Positions 17,748 to 26,023 of a DNA stretch of 64,000 nucleotides are shown one piece after another. Every line of letters starts with the position of its first letter. Positions within the stretch are counted from its first letter, which is position 1. Origin of the DNA: an uncultured Pedobacter sp. (GTDB taxonomy: Bacteria; Bacteroidota; Bacteroidia; Sphingobacteriales; Sphingobacteriaceae). A model generated the notes under the pieces. That model worked only from the letters and a program-made list of their open reading frames with translations. It had not been told where the DNA came from and did not search any database. The position numbers and the translations under genes are program-made. Location of the stretch: NCBI RefSeq assembly GCF_913776295.1, contig NZ_CAJYOJ010000043.1, forward strand, positions 62,001-126,000, in the 5' to 3' direction.

Positions 17748-17839
17748 TTGTGTGTATTTTAAAACCGTGAAATTAAGAATAATTTAGAAACGATTTTTGT
17801 TTAAACTACAACACCTGGCAGATTTTACTTTAAAAAGAA

Positions 17840-17863
17840 ACAGTCCCAAAAATTCGGGACTGT
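17840..17863 (-). terminator. Terminator between the DsbD-alpha-like gene and dsbD
   Basis: ACAGTCCC pairs with GGGACTGT (8 bp) around AAAAATTC, and on the minus strand is followed by a T-rich run. It suggests dsbD can be transcribed separately. Confidence 0.65.
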
Positions 17864-17884
17864 CTGTAAATATTTTGATGTCAA

Positions 17885-18334
17885 TTATTTAACCGGGACA
17901 CTAAACTCTACTTCTTCCGGCGGAAGGCATTGTTTATCATTACAAACCATAAACTCTACCACACCTTTAACTACAGTTGTTGCCTTGTTCAGCTTAATTT
18001 TTTGCTGAAATATCACTGATTTTTCAAAGTAGCTTACATTCATTTTAAATGTACTTTCATATTTCACGATAGCTTTTGGCTCGATTGTTTTCCCTACAAG
18101 ACTAAAATCTTTAGATGGAGCAAAAGTAAAAGTGGTTTTTACAGGTCCTCCGTCTTTTACATTTTGAGAATAAATGTGCCATCTATCGTCAATTGTAGCC
18201 TTTAAATAAATTATAGCTTCGGTTTTACTAACTTTCTTTGCAGAGTATGCCCAGGTTACCGGTTTTTCGATCTGAGCAAATGCACCAGCAATGGTAAAAA
18301 GTACCATTGAAAGGATCAGGGTGATTTTTTTCAT
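17885..18334 (-). CDS. DsbD alpha-domain-like periplasmic protein
   Basis: A 149-residue exported protein with a signal peptide (MKKITLILSMVLFTIAGAFA). The mature part has the immunoglobulin-like fold signature of the DsbD N-terminal (alpha) domain: WAYSAKKVSKTEAIIYLKAT, then DDRWHIYSQNVKDGGPVKTT, and near the end the cysteine pair CNDKQCLPPEEVEFSV, equivalent to the Cys pair that hands electrons from DsbD to periplasmic partners. It would complete the alpha-less DsbD encoded just downstream. The longer in-frame start at 18364 would overlap birA; the ATG at 18334 begins exactly at the signal peptide. Confidence 0.88.
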   Translation of the reverse strand: MKKITLILSMVLFTIAGAFAQIEKPVTWAYSAKKVSKTEAIIYLKATIDDRWHIYSQNVKDGGPVKTTFTFAPSKDFSLVGKTIEPKAIVKYESTFKMNVSYFEKSVIFQQKIKLNKATTVVKGVVEFMVCNDKQCLPPEEVEFSVPVK

Positions 18335-18341
18335 TTGTGTT

Positions 18342-19118
18342 TTATTTTGTGTGTATAAATTCAATTTCTTTAAAGTTAAAAATTTTTAACCCATTTTTTG
18401 TATTAACTTTTAACCTGCCGTTATCTTCAACTCCCTCAATTGCTCCTTCAAAAATCTCTCCGTTGTGCCTATATAACGCTTTAACCTGGTAATTGTACAG
18501 CTTTGCAAGGTAATCATTTTGTAAAATACTGTATTTTCCTGCCCTCAAAATTAAGTAGTATTTTTCCATAAACATGAATATTTTCTGCATAATATCCATT
18601 AAAGGCACCTCTTTTTGTAAAATTTGAACGAGGGAAGTGGCTCGGTCACTGATGTTTTCTGAAAATTCCAATTGATTCACATTTAAGCCGATGCCAATTA
18701 CCGATGACTTAAAAACACTACCTGTCAGTGTATTTTCAATTAATATGCCGCCCAGCTTCTTATCAAGGTAATAGATATCGTTAGGCCATTTTACCATTAT
18801 CCCCTCCGGTATAAAACAAGATAAAGTGTCGCTAACGGCTAAGCTAACCGCCATATTTAAAGAAAACTGCCTGTCGAGCGGCAAAAAAGAAGGCTTCAAA
18901 TATATACTTGTACTAATATTTTTTCCTTCTTGTGTTTGCCACACACTTTCTTGCTGCCCTCTTCCGGCAAATTGATGGTCTGCCATAATTACAGTCCCTT
19001 CAGCTAATGGCTCGGATTTTGACACCAGATTTTTCAAAAAGTTATTAGTAGAATCAACTTCTTTTAATTTGATTAAATTTTGACCAACAAATAGTGTTGA
19101 AAAAGTGTTATTTTGCAA
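18342..19118 (-). CDS. birA: Biotin-[acetyl-CoA carboxylase] ligase
   Basis: Attaches biotin to the carboxyl carrier protein of acetyl-CoA carboxylase. The 258-residue chain has no N-terminal HTH, so it is a ligase only and not a repressor. Motifs: the early helix KEVDSTNNFLKNL, the biotinyl-AMP loop HQFAGRGQQESVW, VKWPNDIYYLDKKLGGILIE, and VIGIGLNVNQ. The start codon is TTG; the next in-frame ATG is 44 codons in, inside the conserved domain, so the TTG is required. It is transcribed divergently from rsfS, 44 bp away, and ends 7 bp before the DsbD-alpha-like gene. Confidence 0.93.
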   Translation of the reverse strand: MQNNTFSTLFVGQNLIKLKEVDSTNNFLKNLVSKSEPLAEGTVIMADHQFAGRGQQESVWQTQEGKNISTSIYLKPSFLPLDRQFSLNMAVSLAVSDTLSCFIPEGIMVKWPNDIYYLDKKLGGILIENTLTGSVFKSSVIGIGLNVNQLEFSENISDRATSLVQILQKEVPLMDIMQKIFMFMEKYYLILRAGKYSILQNDYLAKLYNYQVKALYRHNGEIFEGAIEGVEDNGRLKVNTKNGLKIFNFKEIEFIHTK

Positions 19119-19162
19119 GTGTTGAATTTATAATATTGTAATTCCAAAATTAAAGCATTTTA

Positions 19163-19537
19163 ATGGTAAAAAAGAAAATAGTAGCCCTTTCTACATACCT
19201 TTCTGAATTGGCCGTTCACGGCATACAAGAGAAAAAAGGAGAAGATATTGTGCGGTTAGATCTTAGAAATATTCATACTTCAGTAGCTGATTACTTTATT
19301 ATAGCGAGTGCCAACTCTGCTACCCAGGTAAAAGCTATTGCCGATAGTGTAGAAAAAGAAATATGTAAGGCCACTCAGGCCGACCCGAGACATAAGGAAG
19401 GTTTCGAATCAGCAGATTGGATCATTCTTGATTATTTCGATGTGGTTGTGCACATCTTTAAAACTGAAAAGCGCCACTTTTATGGCATTGAAGAACTTTG
19501 GGGGGATGCAGAAAGCACAAATTTTCAAAGCGCATAA
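19163..19537 (+). CDS. rsfS: Ribosomal silencing factor RsfS
   Basis: A 124-residue RsfS/Iojap protein that binds uL14 and blocks subunit joining in starved cells. Recognised by GEDIVRLDLRNIHTSVADYF, ASANSATQVKAIADSVEKEI and the strongly conserved SADWIILDYFDVVVHIFKTE followed by FYGIEELWGDA. Length is typical. It lies 28 bp upstream of ftsH on the same strand, an order common in Bacteroidota, so the two are probably one transcript. Confidence 0.96.
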   Translation: MVKKKIVALSTYLSELAVHGIQEKKGEDIVRLDLRNIHTSVADYFIIASANSATQVKAIADSVEKEICKATQADPRHKEGFESADWIILDYFDVVVHIFKTEKRHFYGIEELWGDAESTNFQSA

Positions 19538-19565
19538 CCTAATAGAACCATTTTGACAAAAAAAA

Positions 19566-21584
19566 ATGAACGACAATCAAAATAATAACGAAAGACAGGG
19601 AAGAAGAGTTCCAAACATTCCTAAAAAACCACAAAAAGGATCAAAATTTAATATTTTCTGGGTATATGCAGCCATTATTATAGCCATTATTGCTGCACAG
19701 TTTTTATTTACCAGCGATGGGGGTAAGGAGGTAACCTATCAAACATTTGAACAACAGATGTTGCTGAAAGGTGACGTACAGAAGGTAGTTGCTTATAAAT
19801 CCGACGATTTGGTTCGTGTAGAAGTTTATATTAAAAAAGATAGTTTAGATAAAAAGAAACTATACGATGCATACAAGAGCAAAAGTACTTTTAACGTAAA
19901 CAATGCCGCAAGTCCTGTTGTATTTTTCAATGCCGGAACAATGGATGGACTGGATAAACAACTTGCCGATTCGCAAAAAGACCTTCCAGCTAACCAACCA
20001 AGGATATTGGCAGAAAAAACCAGCCGCAGCAATCCGTTGGCAAGCTGGTTCTTAAGCATCATTTTACCTGTACTGCTTTTAATCGGTTTCTGGATTTTTA
20101 TGATGCGCAGGATGGGTGGTGGTGCCGGCGGTGGCGGCCAGATTTTCAGTATAGGAAAATCTAAAGCGACGCTGTTTGACAAAGAAAGCCAGGTAAACAT
20201 CACTTTTAACGATGTTGCAGGTTTAGAAGAGGCTAAAACAGAGGTAATGGAAATTGTAGATTTCCTTAAAAACCCTAAAAAGTATACTGATCTGGGTGGA
20301 AAAATACCTAAAGGAGCTTTATTGGTAGGTTCGCCAGGTACAGGAAAAACCTTATTGGCCAAAGCCGTTGCTGGCGAGGCTCAGGTTCCTTTCTTTTCGC
20401 TATCAGGTTCTGATTTTGTAGAAATGTTTGTTGGAGTTGGTGCATCCCGTGTGCGCGACTTATTTAAACAGGCAAAAGATAAATCTCCTTGTATCATCTT
20501 TATTGATGAGATTGATGCTATCGGCCGTGCCCGTGGTAAAAATGGCGTAATGGGTGGGAATGATGAACGTGAAAACACCTTAAACCAGCTTTTGGTTGAA
20601 ATGGATGGTTTTGGCACCAATACACATGTGATCATTCTTGCTGCTACGAACCGTGCTGATGTTTTAGATAAAGCATTATTAAGAGCTGGAAGGTTCGACA
20701 GACAGATTTACGTTGATTTACCGGACGTTATAGAACGTAAGCAGATTTTTGAAGTACACATTGCTCCACTTAAAAAATCAGAAGAGCTTGATACCGAATT
20801 TTTAGCTAAACAAACGCCAGGATTCTCTGGTGCAGATATTGCAAACGTTTGTAACGAAGCGGCATTAATTGCAGCGCGTAAAAACAAATCATCTGTTGAT
20901 AAGCAAGATTTCTTAGATGCTGTAGACAGAATTGTAGGTGGTTTAGAAAAGAAAAATAAAATCATCACACCTGCAGAAAAACGTGCCATTGCGATTCACG
21001 AGGCTGGTCACGCTACTGTAAGCTGGTTGTTGGAACACGCTGCGCCTTTGGTTAAGGTTACCATTGTGCCACGTGGACAAAGCTTAGGGGCAGCCTGGTA
21101 CCTGCCGGAAGAGCGTTTAATTGTTCGCCCTCACCAAATGCTCGACGAAATGTGTGCAACAATGGGGGGTAGAGCGGCTGAAAAAGTAATGTTCGATACC
21201 ATTTCTACCGGTGCACTTAGCGATTTGGAGAAGGTAAATAAACAAGCCAGGGCAATGGTTACCATTTATGGTTTAAATGATAAATTAGGAAATATTACTT
21301 ATTATGATTCATCTGGTCAGAATGAATATAACTTCTCAAAACCATATTCTGAGGACACCGCTTTAACGATTGATAAAGAAATTTCAGCATTAATTGAGGG
21401 TCAATACCAAAGGGCCATTCAATTATTGGAAGAAAATAAGGATAAACTGATCCAGTTAGCCGACATCCTGATCGAAAAAGAAGTTTTATTTAAAGATGAT
21501 TTAGAACTAATTTTTGGTAAGAGATTATTCGAAAATCAAGGTGAAAGTGGAAATCCCGGACACATTAAGCCAGTTGAGGCCTAA
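19566..21584 (+). CDS. ftsH: ATP-dependent zinc metalloprotease FtsH
   Basis: A 672-residue membrane-anchored AAA+ protease for quality control of membrane and regulatory proteins. Membrane helices lie at about residues 29-47 and 160-178 around a periplasmic domain; a Gly-rich linker (MGGGAGGGGQIFS) follows. Walker A is GSPGTGKT at about 256-263 (most homologues have GPPGTGKT), pore motif and second region of homology are intact (ATNRADVLDKALLRAGRFDR), and the zinc site is HEAGH at 477-481. It is followed 25 bp later by a terminator, so the LUD gene behind it is expressed by read-through or separately. Confidence 0.97.
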   Translation: MNDNQNNNERQGRRVPNIPKKPQKGSKFNIFWVYAAIIIAIIAAQFLFTSDGGKEVTYQTFEQQMLLKGDVQKVVAYKSDDLVRVEVYIKKDSLDKKKLYDAYKSKSTFNVNNAASPVVFFNAGTMDGLDKQLADSQKDLPANQPRILAEKTSRSNPLASWFLSIILPVLLLIGFWIFMMRRMGGGAGGGGQIFSIGKSKATLFDKESQVNITFNDVAGLEEAKTEVMEIVDFLKNPKKYTDLGGKIPKGALLVGSPGTGKTLLAKAVAGEAQVPFFSLSGSDFVEMFVGVGASRVRDLFKQAKDKSPCIIFIDEIDAIGRARGKNGVMGGNDERENTLNQLLVEMDGFGTNTHVIILAATNRADVLDKALLRAGRFDRQIYVDLPDVIERKQIFEVHIAPLKKSEELDTEFLAKQTPGFSGADIANVCNEAALIAARKNKSSVDKQDFLDAVDRIVGGLEKKNKIITPAEKRAIAIHEAGHATVSWLLEHAAPLVKVTIVPRGQSLGAAWYLPEERLIVRPHQMLDEMCATMGGRAAEKVMFDTISTGALSDLEKVNKQARAMVTIYGLNDKLGNITYYDSSGQNEYNFSKPYSEDTALTIDKEISALIEGQYQRAIQLLEENKDKLIQLADILIEKEVLFKDDLELIFGKRLFENQGESGNPGHIKPVEA

Positions 21585-21609
21585 ATAAATAAATTCTATT
21601 ATTACATTT

Positions 21610-21646
21610 GCTACCCTGGTCTAATCATTAGGGTAGCTTTTTTTTA
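21610..21646 (+). terminator. Terminator after ftsH
   Basis: GCTACCCT pairs with AGGGTAGC (8 bp) across a 12-base loop and is followed by eight Ts. The next ATG lies immediately after, at 21649. Confidence 0.8.
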
Positions 21647-21648
21647 TA

Positions 21649-22293
21649 ATGAAGGATAATACGACAGCGAAAGAACAAATACTGAAAAAGATAAGGAAGG
21701 CTCTATTAGAAAAGCGCGAAAATCCCTATCCTAATTTAGAAGAAAGTCCATTGTATAAAAAAAATACCGATGAGCTGGAAATATTATTTGCTGAACAGCT
21801 TACGGCTATATCCGGCAATTTTATCTTCTGCGAAGACGGGATCGATTTTTTTGAGAATATGTTGCAGCTGGCCGATAAGTTTAAATGGCGGAAAATATAT
21901 TGCTGGGAACCCGAGCTACAACAGTTTCTAAGCAAATATGAGTTTCCTTTTTACCAAACCGACAAGGATTTTGATCAGGCTGAAGTAGGTATTACCTTAT
22001 GCGAAGCCTTAATTGCCCGAAATGGAAGCGTAATGGTTAGCAACAGCAGTGCCGCTGGCAGGAGATTAAGTATTTTCCCACATCACCATATCGTGATCGC
22101 CAAAACCAGTCAGTTGGTTTTAGATCTTAAAGATGCCTTTCTGTTATTGAAAAACAAATATGGCAACCAGCTTCCATCTATGATCAGTAATATTACAGGT
22201 CCGAGCAGAACAGCAGATATCGAAAAAACACTGGTTTTAGGCGCTCATGGCCCTAAAGAGCTTTTTGTATTCCTGATTGACGATTTCAGTTAA
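21649..22293 (+). CDS. LUD-domain (LutC/YkgG-like) protein
   Basis: A 214-residue single-domain LUD protein. Recognised by GITLCEALIARNGSVMVSNS, then the stretch RRLSIFPHHHIVIAKTSQLV and the C-terminal signature ISNITGPSRTADIEKTLVLG, ending AHGPKELFVFLID. LutC-type proteins act with LutA and LutB in lactate oxidation, but no LutA/LutB gene is nearby, so lactate use is not implied. The first 80 residues (charged helix, then FAEQLTAISGNFIF) are typical of the Bacteroidota version found next to ftsH. Its start lies right behind the ftsH terminator. Confidence 0.85.
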   Translation: MKDNTTAKEQILKKIRKALLEKRENPYPNLEESPLYKKNTDELEILFAEQLTAISGNFIFCEDGIDFFENMLQLADKFKWRKIYCWEPELQQFLSKYEFPFYQTDKDFDQAEVGITLCEALIARNGSVMVSNSSAAGRRLSIFPHHHIVIAKTSQLVLDLKDAFLLLKNKYGNQLPSMISNITGPSRTADIEKTLVLGAHGPKELFVFLIDDFS

Positions 22294-22476
22294 CTATTGC
22301 TGTTTTTATTTTAAAATTTATAAGCAGGTTCGGTTCTTCTGCAGATTACCCAAAAACTATTGATCGCTTTTAACACTTTTGATATCCATCGTAAAAATAG
22401 GTTACAAAGTAAATGTGATGGAAGAAAGCAGGATTATTAAACTTTACGCTTGAAAATAAGCTACGCTGAATTGCAA

Positions 22477-22484
22477 TATATTTG
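22477..22484 (+). promoter_or_regulatory. -7 promoter element (TATATTTG)
   Basis: An exact TAnnTTTG match 63 bp upstream of the FabH-like gene start, within a 254-bp gap otherwise without recognisable features. Confidence 0.45.
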
Positions 22485-22547
22485 CGACTACCGAATATTA
22501 TTGGTATTTTTATACTACATACCGTTTTAGTATGCGGTATTATAATT

Positions 22548-23624
22548 ATGAGCAAGGTAACCAATACAATAATTTCAGGAACCGGTAGTTACATTCCGGA
22601 CAATATCGTTTCCGGCGAGAAGTTTTTAGAATCTACGTTTTTCGAAAATGGTAATCGTATTGATAGAGAAAATGCAGAAATCATTAGTAAATTTTCAGAA
22701 ATTACCGAAATTGTTGAGCGCAGATATGCTTGTCCAGACCAACTAAATAACCACATCGGCGCAAAAGCTGCGGCTAAGGCGATTGAAGATGCCGGAATAG
22801 ATAAAGAAACTCTAGATTACATTATCTTCTGTCATAACTTCGGCGACATTCCTACCGGAAGCAACCGCACCGATGTATTACCTTCATTAGCCGCTAAAGT
22901 GAAACAGCAGCTGGGAATTATAAATCCAGACTGCGTTGCCTATGATATCATTTTTGGTTGCCCCGGATGGGTTCAAGGCGCAATACAGGCCGATTATTAT
23001 ATCAAAAGCGGAGATGCCAAGCGGGTTATGGTTATTGGTGCAGAAACTTTAAGCCGTATTATTGATCCGCATGACCGTGACAGTATGATCTTTTCGGATG
23101 GTGCCGGAGCGGTAATTTTCGAAGCAGAAGAAGCCGCAGAAAAACGAGGGATACTTGCCCATAAAACAGAAACCCATGCCGTGAATTATGGTCATTTATT
23201 AACCATGGGCAAAGGATCTAATCCAGATGAAAACAGTGGAAACTTTTACCTGAAAATGAACGGACGTAAACTCTATGAATTTGCGGTAATTCAGGTGCCA
23301 CAGGTTATTAAAAAAGCCATAGACAAAGCAGGTTTAAGTGTTGACGATATCAGCATCGTATTCGTACATCAGGCCAATGGCAAAATGGATACGGCGATCA
23401 TGAAACGTCTGTTCAAACTTTATGGTAAAGATACCGTGCCGGAAAAATTAGTTCCAATGACCATTTCGTGGTTAGGAAACAGTTCCGTTGCCACGGTACC
23501 AACTTTGTTAGACCTGGTCTTAAAAGGAGAAGTGCAAGGCTATAATGTTAATCCTGGCGATGTAGCGGTATTTGCCTCAGTAGGGGCAGGCATGCACATT
23601 AATGCTTTTATACATCGTTTTTAA
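22548..23624 (+). CDS. 3-oxoacyl-ACP synthase III family protein (FabH-like)
   Basis: A 358-residue thiolase-fold condensing enzyme. The KAS III catalytic triad is complete: Cys138 in DIIFGCPGWVQGAI, His274 in IVFVHQANGKMD and Asn311 in WLGNSSVATVPTLL. It probably starts or extends a fatty acyl or polyketide-type chain using an acyl-CoA primer. It is longer than canonical FabH (about 320) and has no acpP-fabF neighbours, so it may be a specialised paralogue and not the housekeeping enzyme. The upstream in-frame ATG at 22482 would add a hydrophobic 22-residue leader covering the promoter; the ATG at 22548 fits the family. Its stop codon overlaps that of the convergent TPR gene. Confidence 0.9.
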   Translation: MSKVTNTIISGTGSYIPDNIVSGEKFLESTFFENGNRIDRENAEIISKFSEITEIVERRYACPDQLNNHIGAKAAAKAIEDAGIDKETLDYIIFCHNFGDIPTGSNRTDVLPSLAAKVKQQLGIINPDCVAYDIIFGCPGWVQGAIQADYYIKSGDAKRVMVIGAETLSRIIDPHDRDSMIFSDGAGAVIFEAEEAAEKRGILAHKTETHAVNYGHLLTMGKGSNPDENSGNFYLKMNGRKLYEFAVIQVPQVIKKAIDKAGLSVDDISIVFVHQANGKMDTAIMKRLFKLYGKDTVPEKLVPMTISWLGNSSVATVPTLLDLVLKGEVQGYNVNPGDVAVFASVGAGMHINAFIHRF

Positions 23625-25108
23625 TTGGCTAAGCGCTTTAACCCCGCCCTGGCCTGGCTTTCAATACTGCTTTCAAACTCATGATTTTTCATGGCAATAG
23701 CCGTATTGAAAGCCTCTTTCGCTTTCGCTATGTTTTTCCTTCTTTCATAAATCTTGCCCATCTGCACTGCAGCATTTGCAGCAAAATAATATCTCAGGTT
23801 TCTCCCTCTCTCAATCGTTTCCTGATAGGCGGTTAATGCCTGATCATCTTTCCCCAGATCATCATAAATTCTACCTAAACGGTAGCTTAGTTCAGTCCTG
23901 TCTTTGTCGTTAGTATAGTCTGCTGCCTTTTTGTTGTCAATTATTTGCAGGGCCCTGCTTAAATAACCACCATCAAACAATAGCCTGGCTTTTAAGAGAT
24001 CAATGTTTGGTACTACTGCCGATGCTTCTGCCTTGGCCTGCTTATCTTTTTCCATATAAGTATAACCATTGTTAACAGCTTTGCCCGCAAATGCCGTATA
24101 TGCTGCTTTATCTCCTTTAAGAAGCGCGATCCAACCCAAATGAAGGTAAGCATCCTTTACAAAATTTACGCCCTTAGTGGCCTGCAAAAACCGGCTAAAA
24201 TACGTGCCGGCATTGAGATCTAGTTTATTTAAATGCGCAATTCCTTCCAAATAATCAAGATAAGGGAACGGCTGGTAAACACCTCCCTGTGGCCGCCTGG
24301 CCAAAATCGAAATGGCTTCTTCACTATGCCCGTTTTTAATGCACACATAACTCTGCAAATAACTTTTCAACAAACTGGTATCGGCTATCCGATCGGTATA
24401 CTTCATGGTTTTGGCATATGCCTGCGGACTATGGGCCACATCTGTTAAAACATAGGCATAATAAAATACCACTTCTTCGTAAAAAGGTTCATAAGCTGAT
24501 TTTGGTAAGTTATCCGCTAATTTTTCGAACACAGCCAAACCGCTCTGCAGGTTTCCCTTAATGCCGAAGGTTGAAAGTGCCGTTTTCAAAGTGCCATCGG
24601 GAAGGTTTCCCAATACAGCATTGATCAATCCCAAACCTTTTAAGTTCAGGTGAAAATTTGGGAATTTTTTATGGTTATCCTGCAAAAGACTGTTGGCTCT
24701 TTTAACTTCCATAGCTGCATTAAAATACTCTCCAAAGCGTCCGCGTATGAGTGCCCATTGTAAATTGATCTCCGCCTGGGCATAAAGATAGTATGGCGAA
24801 TTTTTATCGTCATCGCTTATTTGGTCCAAACGTTTAGATTTATTTCCTTTCAAACGGTCAAAGTCAGCTTTGCTTTCTGAAGTGAGTACGGTAAAATAAT
24901 CAACATAATTTTCAAGAAGCGGAATAATGGAATTATTGGGGTGCTGTTTCTTCTCTGTTGAGATATAAGCCCGCGCATTGCCCAACTTAAGCTCGAATAT
25001 GCTTTTATAAGCATTTAAGCAGTTATTATTAAAGTCGAAATTTGCAAGTGAAAACAAAGGAGAGAAGAGCAGGAGAGACGTTATAAAAAAACGGAAGCTT
25101 TTATTCAT
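23621..25108 (-). CDS. Exported tetratricopeptide-repeat protein
   Basis: A 495-residue protein with a signal peptide (residues about 1-22, ending FSLA). The rest is helical repeat: an N-terminal region with few clear motifs (about 30-250), then TPR-like units near residues 255-300 and a clear pair near 400-485 (RLGRIYDDLGKDDQALTAYQ and AAVQMGKIYERRKNIAKAKE). No enzyme motif is present; it is likely a periplasmic scaffold or assembly factor. It is monocistronic and its stop overlaps the convergent FabH-like stop by three bases. Confidence 0.85.
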   Translation of the reverse strand: MNKSFRFFITSLLLFSPLFSLANFDFNNNCLNAYKSIFELKLGNARAYISTEKKQHPNNSIIPLLENYVDYFTVLTSESKADFDRLKGNKSKRLDQISDDDKNSPYYLYAQAEINLQWALIRGRFGEYFNAAMEVKRANSLLQDNHKKFPNFHLNLKGLGLINAVLGNLPDGTLKTALSTFGIKGNLQSGLAVFEKLADNLPKSAYEPFYEEVVFYYAYVLTDVAHSPQAYAKTMKYTDRIADTSLLKSYLQSYVCIKNGHSEEAISILARRPQGGVYQPFPYLDYLEGIAHLNKLDLNAGTYFSRFLQATKGVNFVKDAYLHLGWIALLKGDKAAYTAFAGKAVNNGYTYMEKDKQAKAEASAVVPNIDLLKARLLFDGGYLSRALQIIDNKKAADYTNDKDRTELSYRLGRIYDDLGKDDQALTAYQETIERGRNLRYYFAANAAVQMGKIYERRKNIAKAKEAFNTAIAMKNHEFESSIESQARAGLKRLAN

Positions 25109-25229
25109 CAGGGATTCTATTTCGGTTTGGTTCTACGCTGCTACAAGAGCTTCACATTTGAACAAATATACATTAAACGCCAAAATCATACTCTTGTTTT
25201 GAGTAAGTCCAAGAAAACAGGGCTTAAAC

Positions 25230-25258
25230 CAAAAACGTCCCGATTAAATCGGGACGTC
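25230..25258 (-). terminator. Terminator after the zinc-ribbon protein gene
   Basis: ACGTCCCGAT pairs perfectly with ATCGGGACGT around three bases; on the minus strand a TTTTT run follows. Confidence 0.8.
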
Positions 25259-25279
25259 CAAATAGTTTTGTAATTTAGC

Positions 25280-26023
25280 TTAAGCTTCTGCTACTTCGTG
25301 TGTAAGCGCTTCATCAACCAAAATACGACCGCAATGTTCGCAAACGATTATTTTTTTACGCTGACGGATATCTAACTGACGTTGAGGCGGAATCTGGTTA
25401 AAACAACCTGAACATGAATCACGATCAATAGTTACCACAGCTAAACCATTTACGGCATTTTTGCGTAAACGTTTGTATGCAACCAATAAACGCTCTTCGA
25501 TTTGAGGTTCAGCTTTGTCCGCTTTCTTTTGCAAATCCTGCTCCTCTTTTTCAGTTTCGGCAGTAATTACGTCGAGTTCTGCTTTTTTAGCTTCCAAATC
25601 TTTTTTTCTGCCATCTAGCTCGGCTTTAGCAGCTTCATAGATTTCTGTTTTAGAAGCGATTTCGAAACCGTGTTCTTTAATCTTTTTTTCAGAAACCTGA
25701 ATATCTAAACCTTGAATCTCAATTTCTTTGGTTAAAGCATCATATTCACGGTTATTCTTAACTTCTTTTAATTGAGAATCGTATCTTTTGATGGCAGCTT
25801 GCGCATCTTTAATTGTATTTTTACGTGTTACGATCGAATCTTCAAGATCATCAAGCTCTCCTTTGATTTTTGCAATTCTGGTTTCTAATCCTAAAACGTC
25901 ATCCTCAAGATCGGCAACTTCCATTGGTAATTCGCCACGTACTTGACGGATCTTATCAATTTTGGTGTGGATATTTTGTAATTCGTATAAAGCCTTTAGC
26001 TTTTGTTCTACGGTTTGTTCCAT
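25280..26023 (-). CDS. Coiled-coil protein with C-terminal C4 zinc ribbon (COG1579 type)
   Basis: A 247-residue cytoplasmic protein. Residues about 1-185 form a long, highly charged coiled-coil hairpin; residues 200-240 hold a zinc ribbon with two cysteine pairs, CSGCFNQIPPQRQ and CEHCGRIL. Related proteins are annotated as nucleic-acid-binding or DksA-like, but a molecular role has not been established to my knowledge. Its ATG overlaps the stop of the nif3-like gene by one base (TAATG), which implies translational coupling, and a strong terminator ends the pair. Confidence 0.88.
   Translation of the reverse strand: MEQTVEQKLKALYELQNIHTKIDKIRQVRGELPMEVADLEDDVLGLETRIAKIKGELDDLEDSIVTRKNTIKDAQAAIKRYDSQLKEVKNNREYDALTKEIEIQGLDIQVSEKKIKEHGFEIASKTEIYEAAKAELDGRKKDLEAKKAELDVITAETEKEEQDLQKKADKAEPQIEERLLVAYKRLRKNAVNGLAVVTIDRDSCSGCFNQIPPQRQLDIRQRKKIIVCEHCGRILVDEALTHEVAEA

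Noticed and set aside
21649-22293. Lactate utilisation operon
   Set aside because: The LUD protein has no LutA or LutB partner in the window, so the pathway assignment is not supported.
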